A DNA stretch of 17,228 bases from Micromonosporaceae bacterium (lineage in GTDB: Bacteria > Actinomycetota > Actinomycetes > Mycobacteriales > Micromonosporaceae): contig JADGGF010000037.1 in NCBI GenBank assembly GCA_019690055.1, positions 1 to 17,228 of the forward strand, in the 5' to 3' direction. The position numbers were made by a program, and so were the translations under genes. The notes under the pieces are model-generated. The model was not told the DNA's origin and did no database searches. It was given only the letters and a program-made list of their open reading frames with translations. The number at the start of each line of letters is the position of its first letter. The first letter of the stretch is position 1. Of the stretch, positions 5,201-12,182 are shown in pieces.

Positions 5201-6844
5201 GTGGACAGTGACCGTTACGTCGGTGTGGACTTCGGCACGACCACCACACTGGTGGCGTCGCCTGGCGGGCTGGTCCAGCTGGGCGCGGCGACGCTGGCCA
5301 TGCCGTCGCTGGTCGGCTTCACCGACAACGGGTCCGTCGTGGCGGGAATCGAGGAGGACGCCGAGTACGCGGGCCGGGTCGTCCGGTCGATCAAGCGCGC
5401 GATCACGATGGGCCAGGCCCACGCCCGGGTCGAGCTGCCGGACGGGCCGCGCGACGTGCGGGCCGACGACCTCATGGTCGCGGTGCTGCGCGAGGCGGCG
5501 CGGCGGGCCGGCGCGCGGAGTGTCGACCTCGACAGCGCCCACGTGGTCGTGGGCTGCCCGGCCATGTGGGACGGCCAGCAGCGCCGGCGACTGCTGCGCG
5601 TGGCGGAGGAGGCGGGCATCACCGTCGGGCTGGCCGACCTCATCGACGAGCCGGTGGCCGCGGGCATCGCCTGGCTGAGCCGGCGCCGTCCCGACACCTC
5701 GGCGCCGCTACGGATCGTCGTCTTCGACATGGGTGGTGGCACGCTCGACGTGGCGGTGCTCGATGTCCGCGGGGTCAGCGCGCGCGACGTCTCCGTGCTC
5801 GCGGCGCTGGGCAACACGTTCGCCGGCGACGCCCTCGACGAGGCGATCGCCGAGGACATCGAGGAGATGGTCGGCGTCGATGTTGAGACGCTGCCGAATC
5901 CCGGCCGGGCCCGGCTGCGGTTGGCCGACACGGCGCGAGAGGCCAAGCTGGCGCTCACGGCGGACACGGAGTTCGCGGTCGCGCTGCCGGCCCGGATCTT
6001 CGGCCCCGGGGCCGAGGTGACGTACACGCGTGACCGGTTGGAGGCGGCGTTCAAGCCGATCATGGACCGGGCCGAGGAGACCGTGATCGCGGCGCTGCGC
6101 ACCGCTCGGCTGACCGAGCAGGCGGCCGGGTCGCCGCACGAGATCCGGCGCGTGCCTGTGGATTCGCTGCTGTCCGGGGTGGACGTCGTCGTGCTCTCCG
6201 GCGGCATGGCCCGCATTCCGTACGTCACCACTCGGCTGCGCGCGCTGTTCCCCGCGCAGACCGCGATCGAGCTCGCCGTGGCGACGACCGAACGGTCCAC
6301 ACTGGAGCAGTTGGCGCTCGGGCCCGAGTGCGCGGTGGCGCTCGGGTTGGCGCACGCGGGCGAGTACGGCCGCATCAACATGTACCGGCCCGCCCTGGAC
6401 ATCTGGCTGGAGTGGGAGGACCAGGCGCGGCTGGTCTACCAGGCGTACACGCCGGTCGTCCTGCCGTGGCAGACCCTCGTCGGCGGCAGTGACCTGCGGT
6501 ACGTCCGCAATGGACTGGATCTCGAGCTGCCCCGACACGGCACCGGCCGGCTGCGGGTCACCTCCTACACGGGCACCCGGGTGCGGGCGACCCTCGGGGG
6601 CCGGAGTCTGGACGGCTTCCCGGTGGCGCTGAACGAGCAGAAGTTCGAGTTCTCGCTCTACCCGAACGGCCGGCTGCGGCTGGTGGACGGCGGCGGCGAG
6701 TACGACGGGCAGATCGATGACTGGCACATCATGGTCGGCGCCGATCACGCCGAGCGGGTGGCCCGCCTCGTGGAGCCTCGTCAGCCCGACCCTCCGGTGG
6801 AGTACCCGTTCAACATCGAGCGCGTCGACCCGTTCGGTCGCTGA
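5201..6844 (+). CDS. Non-canonical Hsp70 (DnaK-like ATPase)
   Basis: A 547-residue protein with a complete Hsp70 actin-fold ATPase: phosphate-1 loop GVDFGTTTTLVA (residues 8-19), connect-1 IDEPVAAGI (148-156), phosphate-2 VFDMGGGTLDVAV (174-186) and adenosine motif VVLSGGMARIP (330-340). After about residue 385 the canonical DnaK linker and substrate-binding sequence are absent. About 160 residues follow that look beta-rich (strands such as RLRVTSY, VRATLGG, KFEFSLYPNGRLRLV), without an obvious helical lid. DnaK usually has 600-640 residues. GTG is the only usable start, with GAGGAG eight bases upstream. With the GrpE-like gene just before it, this is probably a specialised chaperone pair; no DnaJ is present here. 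Client and condition of use are unknown. Confidence 0.9.
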   Translation: MDSDRYVGVDFGTTTTLVASPGGLVQLGAATLAMPSLVGFTDNGSVVAGIEEDAEYAGRVVRSIKRAITMGQAHARVELPDGPRDVRADDLMVAVLREAARRAGARSVDLDSAHVVVGCPAMWDGQQRRRLLRVAEEAGITVGLADLIDEPVAAGIAWLSRRRPDTSAPLRIVVFDMGGGTLDVAVLDVRGVSARDVSVLAALGNTFAGDALDEAIAEDIEEMVGVDVETLPNPGRARLRLADTAREAKLALTADTEFAVALPARIFGPGAEVTYTRDRLEAAFKPIMDRAEETVIAALRTARLTEQAAGSPHEIRRVPVDSLLSGVDVVVLSGGMARIPYVTTRLRALFPAQTAIELAVATTERSTLEQLALGPECAVALGLAHAGEYGRINMYRPALDIWLEWEDQARLVYQAYTPVVLPWQTLVGGSDLRYVRNGLDLELPRHGTGRLRVTSYTGTRVRATLGGRSLDGFPVALNEQKFEFSLYPNGRLRLVDGGGEYDGQIDDWHIMVGADHAERVARLVEPRQPDPPVEYPFNIERVDPFGR

Positions 6845-6884
6845 CCTGCGGTCGGGCGATCCAGCGGGGGTGGGCTGACCGTGG

Positions 6885-6890
6885 CAGAGT
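6885..6890 (+). promoter_or_regulatory. Possible -10 element of a leaderless promoter
   Basis: CAGAGT is followed by six bases and GTG at 6897, the same spacing as at 4472 and 11347. The first base deviates from TANNNT, and no ribosome site precedes the GTG, so leaderless expression is plausible but weaker here. Confidence 0.35.
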
Positions 6891-6896
6891 GATGCC

Positions 6897-8588
6897 GTGC
6901 TCGCATTCTGGTCGAAGCTCAAGGCTCGTCCGTCGCGCCATCCGCTCGCCACCGTGAGCATCGTGTCACTGAGCGTGCTGGCCCTCTTCCTGAGCCTGGT
7001 CGCGGTCGCGCTCGGGGAGCGGGCGGCCTCGCCGGCCACGCCGGGCGAGGCCACGGCCACGGCGTCGCCGCCGCTCGGGGTGTGCGGGGACCTACCGACC
7101 CACGCGATCCGGGAGACGCGGGGCATGACGCTGACCACGGTGGTCAACATCGACTTCCCGAGTCAGCCCGGCCTGCCCCCCGAGGTTGTCAAGCAGGAGT
7201 ACCTGGGCTGGCTGGACCTGGCCGTGGCGCAGCGGCACAACGCGATTTTCGTCCACATCAGACCGAGCGGGGACGCGTTCTGGCCGTCGGAGTACGCGCC
7301 GTGGTCGGAGTGGCTCACCGGTAACCGCAGCGGGGCCGACCCCGGCTGGGATCCGCTGGCCTTCATGATCGAGGAGGCCCACAAGCGAAACATCGAGTTC
7401 CACGGCTGGTTCAACCCGTACCGGGGCGGCCAGCCGGGGCCGCGCGGACCGGGCGGCGACATCAACAACCTCGCCCCCAACCACCCGCTGCGCCAGCACC
7501 CGGAGTGGGCGATCGTCTACCCGGTCGGCGTCGCCGGCGCCAACACCTCCGGCTCGCGGCTCTACTTCGACCCGGGCATCCCGGAGGCGCGTCGCTACAT
7601 CGAGGACTCGATTCTCGAGGCGGTGGCCAAGTACGACCTGGACGGCGTCTTCTTCGACGACTTCTTCTACCCCTACCGGGAAAACGGCCAGGAGTTCAAC
7701 GACGACGCGAGCTACGCCAAGTACGGCGGGGGAATGAGCCGGGCCGACTGGCGACGGGCCAATGTGGACACGTTCGTGCGGGAGATGAGCGAGCGCATCA
7801 AGGAACTCAAGCCCTGGGTGAAGTTCGGCATCAACCCGTTCGGCATCTGGCGCAACGTCAGCAACGACCCGGAGCTGGGCTCGCAGACCCGCGGGCTGTC
7901 GGCGTACGACGAGATCTACGCCGACACGCGTAAGTGGGTGAGACAGGAGTGGCTGGACTACATCGCCCCCCAGCTCTACTGGCACATCGGCTTCGACCGG
8001 GCGGACTACGCGACGCTCGTGGCGTGGTGGTCGCAGCAGATCGAGGGCACCCGGGTGCAGCTGTGGATCGGGCACGGTGACTACCGCATCGGGGAGCCGG
8101 GCGCGTGGTCCGATCCGGCCGAGCTGGACCGGCAGTTGACGCTCAACAAGCAGTACCCGGTGACGGGCGGTGTGCACTACACCGCGCACAGCATCCGCAA
8201 CGACGTGCTGGGGGCGGTGACGCGCTACCGGGACGCGCACTACTACGCGCCCGCGCTGCCCGCGGTCATGCCGCAGCTGCCGGCCGCGCCGCCGCCGCAG
8301 CCGGTGATCATCGAGTCCACTGTGGACGAGGATGGGCAGGTCACCCTGCGGTGGCAGGGCGAGGGGGCCACGTCGTACGCGATCTACCGCTACGGCGAGG
8401 GCGATGCGACCGCGGAGCTCGTGGCGACGGTGCGGGCGACCGGCGACGGTGAGCAGAGCATCGTCGACGTGCCCGGCGGGCCGGGGCCGTACGGCTACTG
8501 CGTCAGCGGTCTGGACCGCACGTGGAATGAGGGCCCGGCCAGCGCGCCCGCGACGGTTGGTCCGGCGGGCGGAGGCGGCGATGGGTGA
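6897..8588 (+). CDS. Membrane-anchored GHL10-type glycoside-hydrolase-like protein
   Basis: A 563-residue extracytoplasmic protein. Residues 17-39 are one hydrophobic segment after a basic N-terminus, either an uncleaved anchor or a signal peptide. From about 85 to 445 runs a TIM-barrel of the glycosyl-hydrolase-like GHL10 (DUF187) family: RGMTLTTVVNIDFP, HNAIFVHIRPSGDAFWPSEY, HGWFNPYR, LYFDPGIPEARRY, LDGVFFDDFFYPY with D249, D254 and D255, FGINPFGIW and YIAPQLYW. A Pro-rich linker leads to a C-terminal fibronectin-III-like domain (QVTLRWQGEG, SYAIYRYGEG, YGYCVSGLD). The E. coli family member DigH cleaves denuded peptidoglycan glycan strands, so a cell-wall role is the best guess. It follows the Hsp70 gene by 52 bases; common function is not evident. 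Confidence 0.9.
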   Translation: MLAFWSKLKARPSRHPLATVSIVSLSVLALFLSLVAVALGERAASPATPGEATATASPPLGVCGDLPTHAIRETRGMTLTTVVNIDFPSQPGLPPEVVKQEYLGWLDLAVAQRHNAIFVHIRPSGDAFWPSEYAPWSEWLTGNRSGADPGWDPLAFMIEEAHKRNIEFHGWFNPYRGGQPGPRGPGGDINNLAPNHPLRQHPEWAIVYPVGVAGANTSGSRLYFDPGIPEARRYIEDSILEAVAKYDLDGVFFDDFFYPYRENGQEFNDDASYAKYGGGMSRADWRRANVDTFVREMSERIKELKPWVKFGINPFGIWRNVSNDPELGSQTRGLSAYDEIYADTRKWVRQEWLDYIAPQLYWHIGFDRADYATLVAWWSQQIEGTRVQLWIGHGDYRIGEPGAWSDPAELDRQLTLNKQYPVTGGVHYTAHSIRNDVLGAVTRYRDAHYYAPALPAVMPQLPAAPPPQPVIIESTVDEDGQVTLRWQGEGATSYAIYRYGEGDATAELVATVRATGDGEQSIVDVPGGPGPYGYCVSGLDRTWNEGPASAPATVGPAGGGGDG

Positions 8589-8621
8589 GCCGCGGCGGCG
8601 GGCGCAGTGGTGCAGATCGCC

Positions 8622-8654
8622 GTTTTCCCCGTGGCCGGGTGGGCTCGGGAAAAC
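8622..8654. terminator. Possible hairpin terminator after the GHL10 gene
   Basis: GTTTTCCC (8622-8629) and GGGAAAAC (8647-8654) are exact inverted arms around a 17-base loop, 34 bases after the stop. The stem is only eight pairs with no T-run, so it could instead be an operator for the downstream transporter. Confidence 0.4.
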
Positions 8655-8686
8655 CTACTATTCCGCGCGGGGAACTTCCCTTTACC

Positions 8687-8692
8687 TAGAGT
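8687..8692 (+). promoter_or_regulatory. -10 element for the amino-acid transporter operon
   Basis: TAGAGT fits TANNNT and lies eight bases before the ATG at 8701. Transcription would begin at or just before the start codon, so the transcript is leaderless or nearly so. GAGGA (8693-8697) is too close to the ATG for ideal ribosome binding. No clear -35 is seen. Confidence 0.45.
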
Positions 8693-8700
8693 GAGGATAT

Positions 8701-9576
8701 ATGCCTAGCGAGTGGACAATACGCCGAGCCTCGGTGGTCGGCGCGGCCGTCGCCGCCGTGCTGGGCGCGGCCGCCTGCGCCCCGCAGGAGACGCCCGCGC
8801 CGACGCCGACCGGCACTGACGCGTGCGCGAAGGAGAACCTACCGACCAAGACGCCGGGGCGGCTGACCATCGCCACCGACGACCCGTCCTTCCCGCCGTG
8901 GGTGCTGGACAACGCGCCCGAGAGCAAGCAGGGCTACGAGGCGGCGGTCGCCTACGCGGTGGCCGAGCAGCTCGGCTTCACCGACGCCGAGGTCACCTGG
9001 GTGCGGGTGCCGTTCAACGCCGCGATCCAGCCGGGCCCGAAGAACTTCGACTTCGACATCAACCAGTTCTCCATCACGGAGGAGCGCCGCGAGGCGGTGG
9101 ACTTCTCCTCGCCGTACTACGACGTGCGGCAGGTCGTGGTCACCGTCGAGGGCTCGCCCATCGCCGGCGCGACCTCGCTGGCCGATCTGGCCAACGCCAA
9201 GCTGGGCGCCCAGGTGGGGACCACGAGCTACCAGACCATCGTCGACGTCATCAAGCCGACGGTCGAGCCGGCCGTGCTCAACACCAACGAGGACGTCGTG
9301 CAGCAGCTGATGAACGGCACCATCGACGGCGCGGTGTTCGACCTGCCGACCGCCTTCTACATCACGGCGGTCGAGCTGGACAACGGCGTGATCGTCGGCC
9401 AGGTGCCGCAGCCGGCCGGTGAGACGCCGGAGCAGTTCGGGCTGTTGCTCGACAAGGACTCCCCGCTCACCGCGTGCGTGAGCCAGGCGGTCGACGCGCT
9501 GCGGGCGAACGGCACGCTGGCCGACCTGGAGGCCGAGTGGCTGGCGGACGTCGCGGGCGCGCCCGAGCTCGCCTGA
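8701..9576 (+). CDS. Polar amino-acid ABC transporter substrate-binding lipoprotein
   Basis: A 291-residue solute-binding protein of family 3. A basic N-terminus (IRR), a hydrophobic Ala-rich stretch and the lipobox LGAAAC with C26 indicate lipid anchoring on the outer face of the membrane. A Pro/Thr linker follows. The mature domain shows GRLTIATDDPSFPPW, the internal family signature DFDINQFSITEERREAVDFS, YDVRQVVVTVEG, LGAQVGTTSYQ and a final DLEAEWLADV. These match binding proteins for glutamate, glutamine or other polar amino acids; the exact ligand cannot be read. It is the first gene of a three-gene importer, with the permease starting 22 bases after its stop. Confidence 0.93.
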   Translation: MPSEWTIRRASVVGAAVAAVLGAAACAPQETPAPTPTGTDACAKENLPTKTPGRLTIATDDPSFPPWVLDNAPESKQGYEAAVAYAVAEQLGFTDAEVTWVRVPFNAAIQPGPKNFDFDINQFSITEERREAVDFSSPYYDVRQVVVTVEGSPIAGATSLADLANAKLGAQVGTTSYQTIVDVIKPTVEPAVLNTNEDVVQQLMNGTIDGAVFDLPTAFYITAVELDNGVIVGQVPQPAGETPEQFGLLLDKDSPLTACVSQAVDALRANGTLADLEAEWLADVAGAPELA

Positions 9577-9582
9577 GTTGGT

Positions 9583-9587
9583 AGGAG
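9583..9587 (+). promoter_or_regulatory. Ribosome binding site of the permease
   Basis: AGGAG lies 11 bases before ATG 9599, somewhat long but the only good match. In-frame TTG (9578) and GTG (9587) overlap or precede this motif and so are less likely starts. Confidence 0.5.
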
Positions 9588-9598
9588 TGCTGGACACG

Positions 9599-10456
9599 AT
9601 GTCTGAGGTGGTAGGCCATTCGCCGAGCGGGCGACAGCTCGAGCGGATGGCCTACCGCCGCCGCCAGACCATTCGATCGGTCGTCGTCGCCGCCGTCTCC
9701 ACCCTGTGCGTCGGGTTGCTGCTCGGCCTCGCCATCGTCAACGCCCCCGGCTGGGACCGGGTCCAGGCGAGGTTCTTCGATCCACAGGTGGCCTGGCGGT
9801 ACCTGCCCGCCATCCTGAAGGGGCTGTGGCTCAACGTCCGGCTGCTCGTCTTCTGCGCGCTCGGGGCGCTCGCGCTCGGCTTGGCGATCGCGCTCGTACG
9901 GACCCTGCGGCCGAGCGTGTTCTTCCCGCTGCGCGTCCTGGCGACGTCGTACACGTACGTCTTCCGGGGCGCGCCGCTGATCATCGTGCTCTACCTGTTC
10001 GTGTTCGGCGTGCCCGGGCTGCGGCTGCAGGGCACGCCATCGGTGCTGGTGCTCGGCGGGATCGCGCTCGTCATCACCTACGGCGCCTACCTCGCCGAGG
10101 TGTTCCGCGCCGGCATCGAGTCCGTGCACCCGAGCCAGCGCGCCGCCGCCCGGTCGCTCGGCCTGACGTACGGTCAGACCATGCGGTACGTCGTGCTGCC
10201 CCAGGCGGTGCGGCGGGTGGCGCCGCCGATCCTCAACGATCTGGTGGCGCTGCAGAAGGACGTGGGCCTGATCTCGCTCGCCGGTCCGATCGACGCGATC
10301 CGGGCGGCGCAGATCGCCTCCATCGAGACGTTCGACTACACGCCGTACGTCGTGGCCGGCGTGCTCTTCGTCCTGCTCGCGATCCCGCTGGTCGCGGTGA
10401 CCGACGCCGTGACCGTCCGGGCCGCGCGGCGCCAGTCGGCGGAGGGGGCCTGGTGA
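9599..10456 (+). CDS. Polar amino-acid ABC transporter permease
   Basis: A 285-residue inner-membrane permease of the His/Glu/Gln/Arg type. Hydrophobic segments include SVVVAAVSTLCVGLLLGLAI near the N-terminus, LLVFCALGALALGLAIALV, LIIVLYLFVFGV, VLVLGGIALVITYGAYLAEVF and VVAGVLFVLLAIPLVAVTDAV. The cytoplasmic EAA loop that docks on the ATPase reads AAARSLGLTYGQTMRYVVLP. ATG 9599 was chosen because AGGAG precedes it; an upstream TTG directly after the previous stop would add seven residues. The last four bases overlap the ATPase gene as GTGA, so the two are translationally coupled. Confidence 0.93.
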   Translation: MSEVVGHSPSGRQLERMAYRRRQTIRSVVVAAVSTLCVGLLLGLAIVNAPGWDRVQARFFDPQVAWRYLPAILKGLWLNVRLLVFCALGALALGLAIALVRTLRPSVFFPLRVLATSYTYVFRGAPLIIVLYLFVFGVPGLRLQGTPSVLVLGGIALVITYGAYLAEVFRAGIESVHPSQRAAARSLGLTYGQTMRYVVLPQAVRRVAPPILNDLVALQKDVGLISLAGPIDAIRAAQIASIETFDYTPYVVAGVLFVLLAIPLVAVTDAVTVRAARRQSAEGAW

Positions 10457-11241
10457 GCGAGCAACCGCCCCCCGTGCTGGAGTGCCGGTCGGTGCGCAAG
10501 GTCTTCCGCGGCACGGCGGTGCTCGACGGGCTGAACCTGACGGTGGCCGAGCACGATGTGGTCGTGCTCATCGGTGCCTCGGGCTCGGGCAAGTCGACGC
10601 TGCTCCGCTGCATCAACCTGCTCGAAACCGTCGATGACGGTGACATCCTGCTCGACGGCGAGGAGATCACCGACCCGCGCATCAACGCGGACAAGGTCCG
10701 CCAGCGCATCGGCATCGTCTTCCAGGCGTTCAACCTGTTCCCGCACCTGAGCGTGCTGGACAACATCACCCTCGCGCCCCGCCGCGTCCACAAGAGGTCA
10801 AAAGCGGAGGCCGAGGAGCAGGCGTACGCCTGGCTGGACCGCGTGGGCCTGCGCAGCCACGCCCGGGAGTACCCGGACCGTCTCTCGGGCGGCCAGCAGC
10901 AACGGGTCGCGATCGTTCGGGCCCTGGTCAACAACCCGCGGCTGTTGCTGCTCGACGAGGTGACCTCGGCGCTGGACCCGCAGCTCGTCGGGGAGGTGCT
11001 CGCCACCATCCGGGACCTGCGCGAGGCGGGGACCACCATGATCATCGCTACGCACGAGATGAGCTTCGCCCGCCGCGTGGCCGACCGCGTCTGCTTCCTC
11101 GACGGGGGGTCCATTGTGGAGGAAGGACCGCCCGAGCAGGTGCTCGGTGATCCGCAGCTTCCCCGCACCCGGGCGTTCCTGCAGCAGGTCACGTCGCTGC
11201 GCGACGGCTCGCCCGGCGGTACCGCCGTACCGGGGGCGTAA
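10453..11241 (+). CDS. Polar amino-acid ABC transporter ATP-binding protein
   Basis: A 262-residue ABC ATPase with every functional motif intact: Walker A GASGSGKST (residues 41-49), Q-loop VFQAFNLFPH, signature LSGGQQQRV (144-152), Walker B LLLLDEVTSALDP with D168 and E169, and switch histidine in ATHEM. INLLE after Walker A and FNLFPH are typical of the GlnQ/HisP/ArtP subfamily. It powers the adjacent permease. The GTG start overlaps the permease stop. The short tail after residue 245 is not conserved in the family. Gene symbols such as glnQ would overstate the substrate knowledge. Confidence 0.95.
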   Translation: MSEQPPPVLECRSVRKVFRGTAVLDGLNLTVAEHDVVVLIGASGSGKSTLLRCINLLETVDDGDILLDGEEITDPRINADKVRQRIGIVFQAFNLFPHLSVLDNITLAPRRVHKRSKAEAEEQAYAWLDRVGLRSHAREYPDRLSGGQQQRVAIVRALVNNPRLLLLDEVTSALDPQLVGEVLATIRDLREAGTTMIIATHEMSFARRVADRVCFLDGGSIVEEGPPEQVLGDPQLPRTRAFLQQVTSLRDGSPGGTAVPGA

Positions 11242-11260
11242 TCCCGCGTTTCCGGCTTGG

Positions 11261-11288
11261 GCCCGCGTGGTCGTCGCCGGGCGCGGGC
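11261..11288. terminator. Possible GC-rich hairpin terminator after the ABC operon
   Basis: GCCCGCG (11261-11267) and CGCGGGC (11282-11288) form a seven-pair GC stem with a 14-base loop, 19 bases after the ATPase stop. No T-run follows. In sequence this GC-rich, such stems also arise by chance. Confidence 0.35.
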
Positions 11289-11346
11289 ACGCCGCCGGTG
11301 GCTCGACCCCCGGGGCCGCGTGATGTCCCGGCGACACCGCGTCCCG

Positions 11347-11352
11347 TAACCT
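11347..11352 (+). promoter_or_regulatory. -10 element of a leaderless promoter
   Basis: TAACCT is followed by exactly six bases and GTG at 11359, and no ribosome site is present before that GTG. This is the leaderless layout also seen at 4472. Confidence 0.55.
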
Positions 11353-11358
11353 CACCGC

Positions 11359-12114
11359 GTGGCTGTGCCGATGCTGCTATTCGTCGGGTTGTCCGGCCTC
11401 GCCGTCGGGTCGTTCCTGGACGTCGCGATCGCCCAGCTGTCCCGCCCGGAGCGACGCGTGTCGTCGCGCTGCCCGGCCTGCGCCGAGCCCACCCAGCCCG
11501 GCCTGTCGGTCGTGGCCTGGCTGGTGCACCGCGGCCGGTGCCCGGCCTGCAAGGCCCGGCTCCGTCCCGGTGGCCCGCTGATCGAGGTGAGCACCGCGGT
11601 TCTCTTCATCGCGCTGTACGCCCGGCTCGCCGCGCTCGGTCAGCTCGCCGCTGCGCCCGCCGTGCTCGCCTTCGCCGCCGTCGGCCTGGCCCTGGCGCTG
11701 ATCGATGCGCAGACGCAGCGGCTACCCGACCGGCTGGTGCTCCCGTCCTATCCGGTGCTGGCGGCCTTGCTTGCCATTGCCGCCGGGCTGCGCGCGGACT
11801 GGTGGTCGTTCGCCCGGGCCCTCATCGGCGGCACCGCCCTCTTCGGCCTCTTCCTCCTCGTGGCGCTGGCCTACCCGGCCGGCCTGGGCTTCGGCGACGT
11901 CAAGTTCGCCGGCCTCGTGGGCGGCGTGCTCGCCTACCTGTCCTGGTCCGCGCTGATCCGCGGCGTTTTCGCAGGATTCCTGTTCGCCGCGATCGTCGGC
12001 GTCGGGCTCCTCGCGACCGGCCGGGCCAGCCGCAGCACCCCGATGGCGTTCGGACCGTTCATGGTCGTCGGTGCGCTGCTTGCCGTCATCGCCTCCGAAC
12101 CGGCCGCCGGATAG
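11359..12114 (+). CDS. Prepilin peptidase (A24 family, with N-terminal cysteine domain)
   Basis: A 251-residue polytopic membrane protease that cleaves type IV prepilin or pseudopilin leaders and may methylate the new N-terminus. After a first hydrophobic segment, two CPAC motifs (C38/C41 and C61/C64) form the metal-binding N-terminal domain. Catalytic aspartates are D116 in LIDAQTQRLPD and D180 in GFGDVK, the two signature sites of the family. Six or more further hydrophobic stretches follow. No pilin, pilus ATPase or Tad gene lies in the window, so its substrate must be encoded elsewhere. The start is set by the leaderless -10. It converges with the conjugation operon, so a link between them is not implied. 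Confidence 0.93.
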   Translation: MAVPMLLFVGLSGLAVGSFLDVAIAQLSRPERRVSSRCPACAEPTQPGLSVVAWLVHRGRCPACKARLRPGGPLIEVSTAVLFIALYARLAALGQLAAAPAVLAFAAVGLALALIDAQTQRLPDRLVLPSYPVLAALLAIAAGLRADWWSFARALIGGTALFGLFLLVALAYPAGLGFGDVKFAGLVGGVLAYLSWSALIRGVFAGFLFAAIVGVGLLATGRASRSTPMAFGPFMVVGALLAVIASEPAAG

Positions 12115-12122
12115 GCCGTGAC

Positions 12123-12163
12123 CACGGCCGGGCCGTGCGCGGGTGACGGCGCGCTGGCAGCGC
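12123..12163. terminator. Paired hairpins between convergent genes, probable bidirectional terminator
   Basis: The 68-base gap holds CACGGC-CGG-GCCGTG (12123-12137) and GCGCT-GGC-AGCGC (12151-12163), two compact perfect stems with three-base loops. They lie between the stops of the peptidase (plus) and the coupling protein (minus) and could stop transcription from both sides. Confidence 0.5.
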
Positions 12164-12182
12164 AGGGCGGGGCGCCACGGTG

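Noticed and set aside
7092..8240. 382-codon minus-strand open frame
   Set aside because: Composition is Arg/Val/Asp-rich shadow coding opposite the GHL10 barrel, with no domain signature.
11359..12114. Prepilin peptidase as part of the conjugation system
   Set aside because: It is on the opposite strand, converges with that operon, has its own leaderless promoter, and no pilin is visible. Adjacency alone is not evidence of shared function.
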